Made by a program: the position numbers and the translations under genes. Positions 1-7,949 of a stretch of 49,810 nucleotides of DNA are shown piece by piece. Positions within the stretch are counted from its first letter, which is position 1; the number at the start of each line of letters is the position of its first letter. The notes under the pieces were generated by a model that did no database searches, was not told the origin of the DNA, and saw only the letters and a program-made list of their open reading frames with translations. This DNA comes from CAUTXO01 sp963542625 (GTDB lineage: Bacteria > Campylobacterota > Campylobacteria > Campylobacterales > SZUA-545). The DNA lies in the NCBI GenBank assembly GCA_963542625.1, contig CAUTXO010000008.1, forward strand, positions 1 to 49,810, given 5' to 3'.

Positions 1-1060
1 CCGCCACGCGCCGCGCCTTTTGCGTTTTTGCCGCTGAAAGAAAGTAAGTCTCCACCCCGCTTGATTTGCCAGGCGTTGGCATAGAATTGCCGTGAATAGA
101 GATGAAAAGGTGCGCGTTTTTTTTGTTGGCGTAGCTCGTGCGGTCTGTTAGCTCGATGAAGCGGTCGTCATCGCGCGTGGTAAAAACCTTGTAATTTCGG
201 CGCAGGAGCTCTTGCTTTAAGATCTTAGCCACAGAAAGCACCAGCGTTTTTTCCATCAGCCCGCAAACGCCCACCGCGCCACTATCGCGCCCGCCGTGCC
301 CTGGATCTAGCACGATGATTTTTTTTGGCTTAACCTGTATAAAATCTTGGCGTTTTAGGATCCTATCCTTGCTAGCCGCCTTAAGGAGCGGCTCGTCTGT
401 TTGCACGCTTGCGTTTTGAGCGTTCGTGTTTGGCGCGCTTGCCCTGTTTTGTGCACCCGCCCCGTTTTGCGCGCTTGTTTCTCTTTGAGATCCAGCCCCG
501 CCTTGCTCGCTTGCTGCGTTAATTATGAGCGCATTTTTCCAAACGGCTATTTGGTAATCTTGATTTTTTTGCCCCTTAATCACAATGCGACTTAGCGCGC
601 GCTTATACTTTGCGATGGTGAGCGCCCCAGCAAAGGGCGCGGTGGTTTTGACGGTGCTATCGTTAAAGCTTGAAAAAACATCGACGACGAACGTATCATC
701 GCCCAGCCTAAAGGATCTATAAGAATCCTTTTTTAGCTCAGCAGAAAACCGCACCACAAGCTTATTTTGCCGTAGCGCGTAATTTTTAAACTGCGGGATA
801 TTTAAAGCCCTTAGCTCGCGCTCATACGCCGCCGCTCCAAGCCCCAAGATCTTAGACGTTTGCGCTAGCTTTTCAAGCGCTTCAAATTTTCTGTGATACG
901 AGCCTTGTTTTTTGGCGTCATCGTAGGCTTTTTTGTAGGCGGCAAGGGCGTTTTCATAGGCGCCAACGGCGTAAAAATCATCGCCGCTTGCAATAAAACT
1001 ATCCGCGTGCGCGGCGTGCAAAGCAAACACAAGGGCTAGAATTAACAGCAGCTGCCTCAA
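1..1060 (-). CDS. amiA: N-acetylmuramoyl-L-alanine amidase (Amidase_3), 3' end cut by window edge
   Basis: Periplasmic zinc amidase that removes stem peptides from peptidoglycan, used in cell separation. Translating the minus strand from a TTG at 1060 gives a signal peptide (LRQLLLILALVFALHAAHA), a helical region, an AMIN-like beta region, a Gln/Ala/Asn-rich linker near residues 170-210 and then the Amidase_3 core, IVLDPGHGGRDSGA. Zinc ligands visible are the His of DPGHGG, the Glu of GLMEKTL and the His of SIHGN. The frame is still open at base 1, so the C-terminus is missing. The TTG lies 6 nt after the preceding gene's stop, with GGGGAG 9 nt before it and no better start nearby. It closes the rpoZ-spoT-tyrS operon, as I recall for C. 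jejuni. The AmiA/AmiC name is by family. Confidence 0.9.
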   Translation of the reverse strand, partial: MRQLLLILALVFALHAAHADSFIASGDDFYAVGAYENALAAYKKAYDDAKKQGSYHRKFEALEKLAQTSKILGLGAAAYERELRALNIPQFKNYALRQNKLVVRFSAELKKDSYRSFRLGDDTFVVDVFSSFNDSTVKTTAPFAGALTIAKYKRALSRIVIKGQKNQDYQIAVWKNALIINAASEQGGAGSQRETSAQNGAGAQNRASAPNTNAQNASVQTDEPLLKAASKDRILKRQDFIQVKPKKIIVLDPGHGGRDSGAVGVCGLMEKTLVLSVAKILKQELLRRNYKVFTTRDDDRFIELTDRTSYANKKNAHLFISIHGNSMPTPGKSSGVETYFLSAAKTQKARRVA

Positions 1061-1066
1061 AGGATT

Positions 1067-2161
1067 TTACTCCCCGTTTATCAACTTTTTTAGTAGTTCT
1101 TTAACGGAAATTATCTCGTTTAAGCGGTATCCGTTGCTCCCTGTGAAAAAAAGCCCCGTTTCTTTTATGCCGTTGTAGGCGTCGGACAGTCTATCGGCAA
1201 TGCAATACCCAACCGCCTTGGCTTCAACGCCGCTTTTGCAAGGCGCAACGCAATTAGACGCGCAGGCGACCTTTGGCGCGATTTTTTTCTCTATTAGATC
1301 CATTAGCTTTGTTTTTATCGCGCGCGCGGGGTAGCCAACGGGCGATTTGATAAGCTCGATGTCTTCTTTTTTAGCGTTTAGCAAGATCTCTTTAAAGGTG
1401 TAGCTCGCGTCGCATTCGTGCGTGCCGATAAAGCGCGTCCCCATTTGCACGCCGCTTGCGCCAAGGCTTATCATCTTTTCAATATCTTTTTTATCCCAGA
1501 TCCCACCGGCGGCAAAGACGGGGATCTTGCCGATTTTTTTTGCTTCTTCGCTAACGGGCGTTACTAAATTTTCAAGCTGAAACTCGGGCAAAAAGCACTG
1601 CTCGTAAGTAAAGCCTTGATGGCCGCCACTTAATGGACCTTCTAAAATAACGGCGTCGGGGATCTTTTTGTAGCGCTGCTCCCAGCGTTTGGCAATGAGC
1701 CGCAATGCCTTGACGCTTGAAACAATCGGCACGAGTGATACGCTTGGAAAATCTTTGGCAAATTCGGGCATATTCATCGGTAGCCCAGCGCCTGTTATTA
1801 TGATGTCTATGCCCGCCGCGCAAGCGTCTTTTACCACGCGCCCGTAGTCGTTGATGGCGTATAAAATGTTTGCGCCAACGGGTTTATTGCCCGCCTTTTC
1901 TTTGGCGTTTTTGATGATTTCAAACAGCGCGTTTTTGTTGTAAAAGTTGGATACGCCAAGCGGCCTGCCTGATTTCGTCATTTTTTCTACAAAGCTTTTT
2001 GCCTTGTAATATCCCGTGCCAACGGCGCTAATGACGCCAAGCGCGCCCTCGCAGCTAACCGCGCCTGCTAGGTTATCCCAGCTAATGCCAACGCCCATTC
2101 CACCCTGAATGATAGGGATCTCTAGGCGATGTTTGCCTATGCTAACTGCTGGAAAAGCCAT
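1067..2161 (-). CDS. Nitronate monooxygenase / FabK-like FMN protein
   Basis: TIM-barrel FMN enzyme of the 2-nitropropane dioxygenase family. Relatives oxidise nitronates or reduce enoyl-ACP, and the true substrate cannot be read from sequence. Seen: the N-terminal IPIIQGGMGVGIS motif, GGHQGF with the candidate catalytic His near residue 180, and the phosphate-binding AAGGIWDKKDIE followed by GASGVQMGTRF. ATG at 2161 is preferred because it overlaps the tyrS stop as TAATG with GGTGGA upstream. A longer frame to 2182 exists. Near the C-terminus there is an unusual Cys cluster (CASNCVAPC). It sits between tyrS and the amidase, matching the conserved C. jejuni position I remember for Cj1270c. 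Confidence 0.88.
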   Translation of the reverse strand: MAFPAVSIGKHRLEIPIIQGGMGVGISWDNLAGAVSCEGALGVISAVGTGYYKAKSFVEKMTKSGRPLGVSNFYNKNALFEIIKNAKEKAGNKPVGANILYAINDYGRVVKDACAAGIDIIITGAGLPMNMPEFAKDFPSVSLVPIVSSVKALRLIAKRWEQRYKKIPDAVILEGPLSGGHQGFTYEQCFLPEFQLENLVTPVSEEAKKIGKIPVFAAGGIWDKKDIEKMISLGASGVQMGTRFIGTHECDASYTFKEILLNAKKEDIELIKSPVGYPARAIKTKLMDLIEKKIAPKVACASNCVAPCKSGVEAKAVGYCIADRLSDAYNGIKETGLFFTGSNGYRLNEIISVKELLKKLINGE

Positions 2162-3354
2162 TAATCCACCCTTACCTTGCAAAAATTTCTCTTGCCTATT
2201 TGCAAAACGTATTCGCCCTTGGCAAGAGTTAGATCGTGCGCACAGATCTTCTCGCCATTTAGTTTTACCGCGCCTGCTGATACCATTCGCCTAAATTCGG
2301 CGCTGCCGCTAACAAGCCCGGCTTCTAGCGCGATTTTTACAAGCGGCGCTGGATCTTTAGCGCTTAGGCTTGGCATATCGCTTGGTAACTCGTTTTTACT
2401 AAAAACCCGCGCGAATTCATCCTTAGCAAAGCGCGCGTTTTCTTCGCCGCAAAAGCGCGCGGTGATTTCAAAGGCTAGATCTTCTTTGGCTTTTTTAGGG
2501 TGGATCTTGCCGCTAGAAACGCCTTGCCTTAGATCTAAGATCTCTTGCAAACTCTTAAAAGATAGTAGCTCGTAATATTTCCACGAAAGCTCGTCGCTAA
2601 TACTCATCAGCTTTGCATACATCGTCTTTGGATATTCTGTGATGCCGATGTAATTGCCAAGCGATTTACTCATTTTATTCACGCCGTCAAGCCCTTCTAG
2701 GATAGGGACGGTAAGCACAGCTTGCATTTTTTGCCCGTAAGCCTTTTGCAAGGTGCGACCCATTAAAAGGTTAAATTTTTGATCCGTCCCGCCAAGCTCA
2801 AGATCTGCCTTTAGCGCCACAGAGTCGTAGCCTTGCAGGAGCGGATACATAAACTCGCTAATAGATATCGGGCTTTGCTCGCGGTAGCGTTTTTCAAAGT
2901 CGTCGCGCTCAAGCATTCTAGCCACTGTAAAATTCATCGTCAGTGCCACCATACCGCTTGCGCCAAGCGCTTCAAGCCACGCAGAGTTAAAAACGGTCTT
3001 TGTTTTTTGCGGGTCTAGGATCTTGAAGATTTGCTCCTCGTAAGTCTTGGCGTTTTTTAGCACTTCGTCTTTTGAGAGCACCTTTCTTGTTTGGCTTTTG
3101 CCGCTTGGGTCGCCAATTTGCGCGGTAAAATCGCCGATGACAAAATAAATCGTCGCGCCAAGATCTTGAAAAAACTTAAGCTTGTTAATTAGCACCGTAT
3201 GCCCTAGGTGAAGATCTGCAGCCGTTGGGTCAAAGCCCGCCTTAACAAACCAAGGCGTTTTGTTTTTCTCGTATTCTTTTATGCAGTTTAAAATGGCTTC
3301 TTCGTCTATGACTTCCGCTGCGCCGCGCCTGATTTCTTGTAAAATGTCGTTCAA
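2161..3354 (-). CDS. tyrS: Tyrosyl-tRNA synthetase
   Basis: Class I aminoacyl-tRNA synthetase that charges tRNA-Tyr in the cytoplasm. At 397 residues it is normal for the TyrZ-like bacterial form. Signatures are the HIGH-type motif DLHLGH near residue 50, the substrate-binding segment LELGGTDQKFN, KMSKS (NKMSKSLGN) near residue 230 and a C-terminal S4 RNA-binding domain from about residue 335. It begins 2 nt after the spoT stop, and its own stop overlaps the next gene by one base, so the cluster is one transcription unit. Confidence 0.97.
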   Translation of the reverse strand: MNDILQEIRRGAAEVIDEEAILNCIKEYEKNKTPWFVKAGFDPTAADLHLGHTVLINKLKFFQDLGATIYFVIGDFTAQIGDPSGKSQTRKVLSKDEVLKNAKTYEEQIFKILDPQKTKTVFNSAWLEALGASGMVALTMNFTVARMLERDDFEKRYREQSPISISEFMYPLLQGYDSVALKADLELGGTDQKFNLLMGRTLQKAYGQKMQAVLTVPILEGLDGVNKMSKSLGNYIGITEYPKTMYAKLMSISDELSWKYYELLSFKSLQEILDLRQGVSSGKIHPKKAKEDLAFEITARFCGEENARFAKDEFARVFSKNELPSDMPSLSAKDPAPLVKIALEAGLVSGSAEFRRMVSAGAVKLNGEKICAHDLTLAKGEYVLQIGKRNFCKVRVD

Positions 3355-3356
3355 AA

Positions 3357-5507
3357 TTATTCCTTGTAAGGATCTTTGGCTTCTACAATTTCTAGCACAT
3401 TGTATCTAGCTTGCAATTTTTCTTTTGTTTTTGCAACGGTTTTGTTCGGGAATTCTGCCAGCACTTCGCACCGCGACATAACTTCTAGCTGATCGCCCCT
3501 TATATTCATATTAATTACATTCACGCCGTTTGCCGCCAAAAAACCTACAAACTCCGCCAGCGAGCCCTTGATGTGATCTAGCAAAACCGTTAGGCTCATC
3601 ACAACGTTATTCACACCCGCCCACTTCACAAGCAAGGCGTTCGCGCTGTTTTTTAGAAGCTCAAAGCCGCGCTCACACTGTTTGTGGTGGATTATAACCT
3701 TACCTTTCTTATAAATAATCGCCATAATCTCATCGCCGTATTTTGGGCGGCAGCAGTGGTCAAAATGCGCTTCGGAAATGTTTTTGTTGCTCGTGATGAT
3801 AAGGTTGTCAAACTCGTAATCGCGCTGCTTGAAAAACTCAAACGGCGGGCGGATTAAAAAGAGCTTTTTCTTGTATTTTGCGGCTATCTCGTTTAAAAGC
3901 CCTTTATTATATGGTATGCGCTGCATAAGCTCGCCGATGTTTTCTTTTTGAATGAACTTTTCTACGCGCTTGTGATTAATCATAAAGTAAGACGCCAGCA
4001 CGCTTTTTCCAATGAGCGTGTTAATCTCGCGCAAGCGCTGATTGCAAGCTTGCCTGATATGCCCGCGCGCGCGCACGGTTTTTACCGCCCTAAGCCAAGT
4101 GCAGCGCGGAATAACGTCATTTCCAACGACGATATTTACAAGATCCCCCTTTTGCAATTTTGTCAAAAGCGGCTGCGGTTTTCTGTTTATAAAGCACGAT
4201 TTTGCCTTTTGCCCTACTTCACTATGCACGGCGTAGGCAAAATCTAACGCCGTTGATCCTTCTGGCAGGCTGATGATGTCGCCAAGGGGCGTATAAACGG
4301 CAATTTCAATGTTTGAGAGCTCGCCCTTGGCGCTTGTGTAAAATTCCACGTCTTGAATGCTATCTTTTTCTATACCCTTTAGCCACGAAACCTTTGGCAG
4401 CAAGCCGCTATCCTTATACTTCCAGTGCGCGGCAACGCCAAGCTCGGCGGTGTAGTCCATTTTTTTCGTGCGGATCTGCACTTCTAGCAAGTCGTCGCGG
4501 TTGAAAACGGTTGTGTGGATCGTTTGGTAGCCGTTATCCTTAGGCACGGATACGTAATCTTTAAAGCGCGAAATTAGCGGCTTGAAGTTTGTGTGAATGA
4601 GCCCTAAAACCTTGTAGCAGTCTAGATCTGTTGGCACTATTATCCTAATGGCTAAGAGATCTAGCACCTCATCAATCGACACGCCCTTTCGCTGCATTTT
4701 TAGGTAAATGGAGTATTTGTGCTTGACCCTTGAGTGGATCTCGTAGTCCGTTTCGGCGTAGCCATTTTTTAGCATAAGCGTTTCTATGTCGCTAATCATA
4801 TTGTTGAGTTTTAGCTCTAGCTTTTGCTCTTTTTGGCTTAGGTATTTGTCAATTTTTGCGTAATCATCGGGGAAAATGTAGTAAAAACAGATGTCTTCTA
4901 AGATGTTTTTAATGGCGGAGATCCCAAGCCTATGCGCGATTGGCGAATAAACCACGAGCGTTTCTTCGGCAATGCGGCGCTGTTTGTTAAGCGGCAAGGC
5001 GTCAAGCGTCAAAACGTTATGCGTGCGGTCGCAAAGCTTGATGACTAAGATCTTGATATTGTCAATTGAGCTAAGGAGCATTTTTCTAAAACTCATCGCC
5101 GATTTTATCAGCCGCTCGTCTATTTGCGACGATGAAATCAAGTTTTCCTCACGGATCTTGTCTATTTTGGTGAGCCCATCGACAAGATCTCTTACTTCTT
5201 TGCCAAAGTGCGATTCTATATCCGTAATGCTAACGCCCGTATCCTCGACAACATCGTGCAGCAACGCGCTGATTATCATATAAATATCGCCGCCGATGTG
5301 ATGAACGATGCACGCCACCAAAATAGGATGCACCACGTATTCCACGCCGCTTTTGCGGTATTGCCCAAAGTGCGCGCTCGTGGCAAAGTCAATGGCAAAG
5401 CGGACTTTTTGCTTGTCCGTATCCGGAATTTTAGATAGTAAAAGCTGTGCGGCTTGCTCTTTTGTCTTTGTTTCTAGGATTTTTGGAACAAGATCTCGCA
5501 AGCTCAC
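3357..5507 (-). CDS. spoT: Bifunctional (p)ppGpp synthetase/hydrolase (Rsh/SpoT)
   Basis: Makes and degrades the stringent-response alarmone (p)ppGpp. Domain order over 716 residues: HD hydrolase (HPILVACIVHHIGG, then LLHDVVEDT near residue 86), RelA/SpoT synthetase (about 240-350, with GYQTIHTTVF), TGS (about 395-455) and a C-terminal ACT-like region (about 640-716). RFKDY in the synthetase is the RxKD motif typical of bifunctional rather than RelA-type enzymes, and the HD residues are intact, so both activities are expected. The start is GTG, whose GTGA overlaps the rpoZ stop by 4 nt. This looks like the single Rsh enzyme usual in this phylum. Confidence 0.96.
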   Translation of the reverse strand: MSLRDLVPKILETKTKEQAAQLLLSKIPDTDKQKVRFAIDFATSAHFGQYRKSGVEYVVHPILVACIVHHIGGDIYMIISALLHDVVEDTGVSITDIESHFGKEVRDLVDGLTKIDKIREENLISSSQIDERLIKSAMSFRKMLLSSIDNIKILVIKLCDRTHNVLTLDALPLNKQRRIAEETLVVYSPIAHRLGISAIKNILEDICFYYIFPDDYAKIDKYLSQKEQKLELKLNNMISDIETLMLKNGYAETDYEIHSRVKHKYSIYLKMQRKGVSIDEVLDLLAIRIIVPTDLDCYKVLGLIHTNFKPLISRFKDYVSVPKDNGYQTIHTTVFNRDDLLEVQIRTKKMDYTAELGVAAHWKYKDSGLLPKVSWLKGIEKDSIQDVEFYTSAKGELSNIEIAVYTPLGDIISLPEGSTALDFAYAVHSEVGQKAKSCFINRKPQPLLTKLQKGDLVNIVVGNDVIPRCTWLRAVKTVRARGHIRQACNQRLREINTLIGKSVLASYFMINHKRVEKFIQKENIGELMQRIPYNKGLLNEIAAKYKKKLFLIRPPFEFFKQRDYEFDNLIITSNKNISEAHFDHCCRPKYGDEIMAIIYKKGKVIIHHKQCERGFELLKNSANALLVKWAGVNNVVMSLTVLLDHIKGSLAEFVGFLAANGVNVINMNIRGDQLEVMSRCEVLAEFPNKTVAKTKEKLQARYNVLEIVEAKDPYKE

Positions 5508-5704
5508 TCACTGATTTGTATTAAACCTTGCGCTATCTCTCTTAACGCAATGTCTGCTAGCTCTTCTTGCTTTGGGTTGGCTTCTACTAAGATCTTAGCC
5601 CCGTTTTGAATTTGCCTAACGCGCTTTGTTACGATGACAGAAAGCTTGTATCTGTCGTTATTTGTTTGCTCTAGCGCCTTTGAGATGATGTTTTCTATTC
5701 GCAT
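5504..5704 (-). CDS. rpoZ: RNA polymerase omega subunit
   Basis: Small assembly subunit of RNA polymerase. The protein is 66 residues from ATG at 5704, starting MRIENIISKALEQ, with the conserved RYKLSVIVTKRVRQI core. The frame is open further upstream to 5737, but GGAGACGGT directly before the ATG and a TATAAT about 25 bp upstream fix the start at 5704. First gene of the rpoZ-spoT-tyrS operon. Confidence 0.93.
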   Translation of the reverse strand: MRIENIISKALEQTNNDRYKLSVIVTKRVRQIQNGAKILVEANPKQEELADIALREIAQGLIQISE

Positions 5705-5728
5705 ACCGTCTCCTTGAAAAAAGCTCAA

Positions 5729-5734
5729 ATTATA
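5729..5734 (-). promoter_or_regulatory. Sigma-70 -10 box for rpoZ operon
   Basis: Perfect TATAAT on the minus strand, 25 bp before the rpoZ ATG, leaving a short leader that contains AAGGAG. No clear -35, which is usual in this phylum. Confidence 0.6.
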
Positions 5735-5801
5735 CACAATCTTTGTAAAAGAAACGCCGCGTTTGGCAAACGGGGCGCGCGTAGGCTTAAGATTTGTTTT
5801 G

Positions 5802-5807
5802 TATAAT
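5802..5807 (+). promoter_or_regulatory. Sigma-70 -10 box for tRNA-Leu(GAG)
   Basis: TATAAT in a T-rich context (TTTTGTATAATTTG), 15 bp before the tRNA 5' end. Confidence 0.6.
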
Positions 5808-5821
5808 TTGCGCTTTCTTGT

Positions 5822-5906
5822 GCGGATGTGGTGGAATTGGTAGACACGCCATCTTGAGGGGGTGGTGCTTCTTAGCGTATGGGTTCAAATCCCGTCATCC
5901 GCACCA
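5822..5906 (+). tRNA. tRNA-Leu (anticodon GAG)
   Basis: 85 nt including encoded CCA. The acceptor arms GCGGATG/CATCCGC pair fully. Anticodon stem CCATC/GGTGG closes loop TTGAGGG, giving GAG. The long variable arm of class II tRNAs is present (TGCTTCTTAGCGT). T-loop is GGTTCAAATCC. The next gene downstream is foreign-looking and an 11-bp piece of this T-arm recurs at 7740-7750. Confidence 0.96.
5878..5888 (+). repeat. Left copy of 11-bp direct repeat (tRNA T-arm)
   Basis: TATGGGTTCAA inside the tRNA-Leu gene. The identical 11-mer recurs 3 bp after the DUF262 gene. The pair brackets that gene, as expected of an integration scar at a tRNA. Confidence 0.5.
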
Positions 5907-6003
5907 TTTTTGAGCTAGATCTTGACAATCTTACTTTAATTAAGCATTTCCCATTATCGCAGTGTTACGGGTTTTAAGGTAGTTTTTGGCAGAATACGAT
6001 TCC

Positions 6004-6009
6004 TATAAT
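6004..6009 (+). promoter_or_regulatory. -10 box for the DUF262 gene
   Basis: TATAAT 19 bp before the ATG at 6028, with AGGGGAAGA as ribosome binding site between. The gene therefore appears to carry its own promoter. Confidence 0.5.
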
Positions 6010-6027
6010 GCATATTAGGGGAAGAAT

Positions 6028-7737
6028 ATGAAAGCCTTCACAAACGACATTTACAAATATCTTAATGCACCTTGTCAATACAAAATACCCATATATCAGA
6101 GAACTTACAGCTGGGAATACGAACAATGCTCTAGACTTTGGAACGATATTGTGAAAATTCACAGCACAAACAAAGAAAGCCATTTTATAGGCTCTATTGT
6201 TCGCATTGATGAAGACTCTCCAGCAGGTTTTAGCATTGCAACAGTCATAGATGGTCAACAAAGACTTACAACGCTAACATTGCTTTTGATTGCTTTGCGC
6301 GACTATGCAAAAGATCATAAAGACTATGGCATAAATCCTGATGAAATAACGGATACGTGCCTTTTAAATAAATACAAAGAAAATGATGCAAAATATAAAC
6401 TAATCCTTACAGAACCAGATAGAAATCTATTAACAAACAAAATTGACGGAACAAAAGTAAATGATGCACAAAAATCCAGAATATTAAGTAATTATAATTA
6501 TTTTGCAAAACAAATAAATATCGGCAAAATTAGTCCTGCCAATCTTTATAATGCTATTGGCAAACTGCAAATTGTGGATATTGTGCTTGACCGTCGATAC
6601 GACGATCCACAAATGATCTTTGAAAGCTTAAATTCAACAGGTATGGATCTCAAAGATTCTGACCTTATTCGTAATCACTTGTTAATGGGCTTAGACCATT
6701 CCAGACAAATAGATATCTACAACAAGATATGGCGCCCCATAGAGATGTTGTTTGATTACGAGCACAAAAGCGAACTGATGGATAACTTTTTTCGCGATTA
6801 TCTTACGATGAAATTAGACAAGATTCCACATAAAAATGAGATATACAAAGAATTTTGTATCTATCATAACAATATCAAACTAAGCGTAGAAGAGCTTTGC
6901 AGCGATATTTACCACTTTGCCAAATATTATTCTAATATGTACTTTGCAAGCAGTAATGACAGCGTGCTGAAATCTCTATATAACGATATGAAAGCTATCC
7001 GTATGGACGTTGCTTATCCATTTCTTCTAAAAGCCCACGATGATTTTGACAATAAACTAATTGACATCGAAGAACTGCGACAAATATTACAGCTTTGTGT
7101 GAGTTATGTGTTACGACGCGCAATATGTGATATGCCAACAAACTCCTTAAATAAAACATTTGCCGTAATAAAAAACAGCATAAGAAATGAAGATTATTTA
7201 AATTCTATTAAGGCATTTTTTACATTACTTGATTCACGCAAGGAGTTTCCAAACGACAAACGCTTTCTGGATAGTTTCCTTACAAGAGATATTTACAATA
7301 TGGACAGATGCAAATATATTATGCGCCAGCTTGAAAATCACAACAATAAATCCACTGTTATTACAGATAAGCTCACTGTGGAACATATAATGCCTCAAAA
7401 TTCAAACCTTGGATCTGAATGGAAAAAATCACTTGGAGAGAATTGGGTAGAAATTCAAAAAAGATATATACACACAATCGGTAACCTAACACTGACGGCT
7501 TATAATGCAGAAATGAGTGATTTACCGTTTGAAAAAAAGTTAAATATGGATGGTGGCTTACGTCAAAGCGCATTAAGACTAAATAAATATGTTGTTGAAC
7601 AAACAACTTGGAGTGAGGCACAGATTAAGGAACGTGCGAAACAACTTGGAGAAATAGCAAAAAAAGTATGGCCGTATCCAACACTATCTAATAAAGAACT
7701 TGCGCCATATATCATTCAAGAAGATACGGTGCGCTAA
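6028..7737 (+). CDS. DUF262/DUF1524 (GmrSD-type) putative type IV restriction protein
   Basis: 569 residues in one chain. The N-terminal DUF262 (GmrS-like, ParB-type fold) shows IPIYQRTYSWE and DGQQRLTTLTLL. The C-terminal DUF1524 (GmrD-like, His-Me finger) shows EHIMPQNSN near residue 452 and IGNLTLTAYNAEMS. GmrSD proteins cut phage DNA carrying modified cytosines, and other DUF262 proteins occur in several defence systems, so anti-phage activity is inferred. The gene is clearly more AT-rich than its neighbours, uses A/T-ending codons (AAA, ATA, TTA) and contains no AGATCT, unlike nearly all other genes here. It lies directly after tRNA-Leu and within an 11-bp direct repeat. These signs together suggest horizontal acquisition. 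Both family motif sets look intact. Confidence 0.88.
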   Translation: MKAFTNDIYKYLNAPCQYKIPIYQRTYSWEYEQCSRLWNDIVKIHSTNKESHFIGSIVRIDEDSPAGFSIATVIDGQQRLTTLTLLLIALRDYAKDHKDYGINPDEITDTCLLNKYKENDAKYKLILTEPDRNLLTNKIDGTKVNDAQKSRILSNYNYFAKQINIGKISPANLYNAIGKLQIVDIVLDRRYDDPQMIFESLNSTGMDLKDSDLIRNHLLMGLDHSRQIDIYNKIWRPIEMLFDYEHKSELMDNFFRDYLTMKLDKIPHKNEIYKEFCIYHNNIKLSVEELCSDIYHFAKYYSNMYFASSNDSVLKSLYNDMKAIRMDVAYPFLLKAHDDFDNKLIDIEELRQILQLCVSYVLRRAICDMPTNSLNKTFAVIKNSIRNEDYLNSIKAFFTLLDSRKEFPNDKRFLDSFLTRDIYNMDRCKYIMRQLENHNNKSTVITDKLTVEHIMPQNSNLGSEWKKSLGENWVEIQKRYIHTIGNLTLTAYNAEMSDLPFEKKLNMDGGLRQSALRLNKYVVEQTTWSEAQIKERAKQLGEIAKKVWPYPTLSNKELAPYIIQEDTVR

Positions 7738-7739
7738 CA

Positions 7740-7750
7740 TATGGGTTCAA
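7740..7750 (+). repeat. Right copy of 11-bp direct repeat
   Basis: TATGGGTTCAA, identical to 5878-5888 in tRNA-Leu(GAG), immediately after the DUF262 stop codon. Confidence 0.5.
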
Positions 7751-7886
7751 CGATTAATTAATGCAGCAGGTCTCACGCCAAAATATTCATATAGGACATA
7801 GCAAGCAACGGATTTAGCCCTAAGATCTTGAAGATCTTACTAGATCCAGCGCCACCGCCTAAGATCCAAGATCTAAGATCCGCAAG

Positions 7887-7896
7887 CCCCCCCCCC
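7887..7896. repeat. C10 mononucleotide tract
   Basis: Ten consecutive C, 53 bp before the symporter start codon. Tracts of this length are slippage-prone in Campylobacter. Here it could only act on promoter or leader, not on coding. Confidence 0.85.
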
Positions 7897-7949
7897 GCCA
7901 GCCAAAATTAATAAATAATTAGTAAGATCCTAGCTCTAAAGGTCATCAG

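Larger units (their letters stand above)
7738..7949. other. Motif-rich intergenic stretch before symporter gene
   Basis: The left part is AT-rich and belongs to the islet. From about 7819 there is a cluster of AAGATCTTG, AGATCC and AAGATCTAAG words followed by a C10 tract. No gene is visible. Confidence 0.6.

Noticed and set aside
401..595. 64-codon plus-strand frame
   Set aside because: Opposite the amidase gene, Cys/Arg-rich composition, no family signal.
5710..5800. Riboswitch or attenuator before rpoZ
   Set aside because: The leader from the TATAAT to the ATG is too short to hold one.
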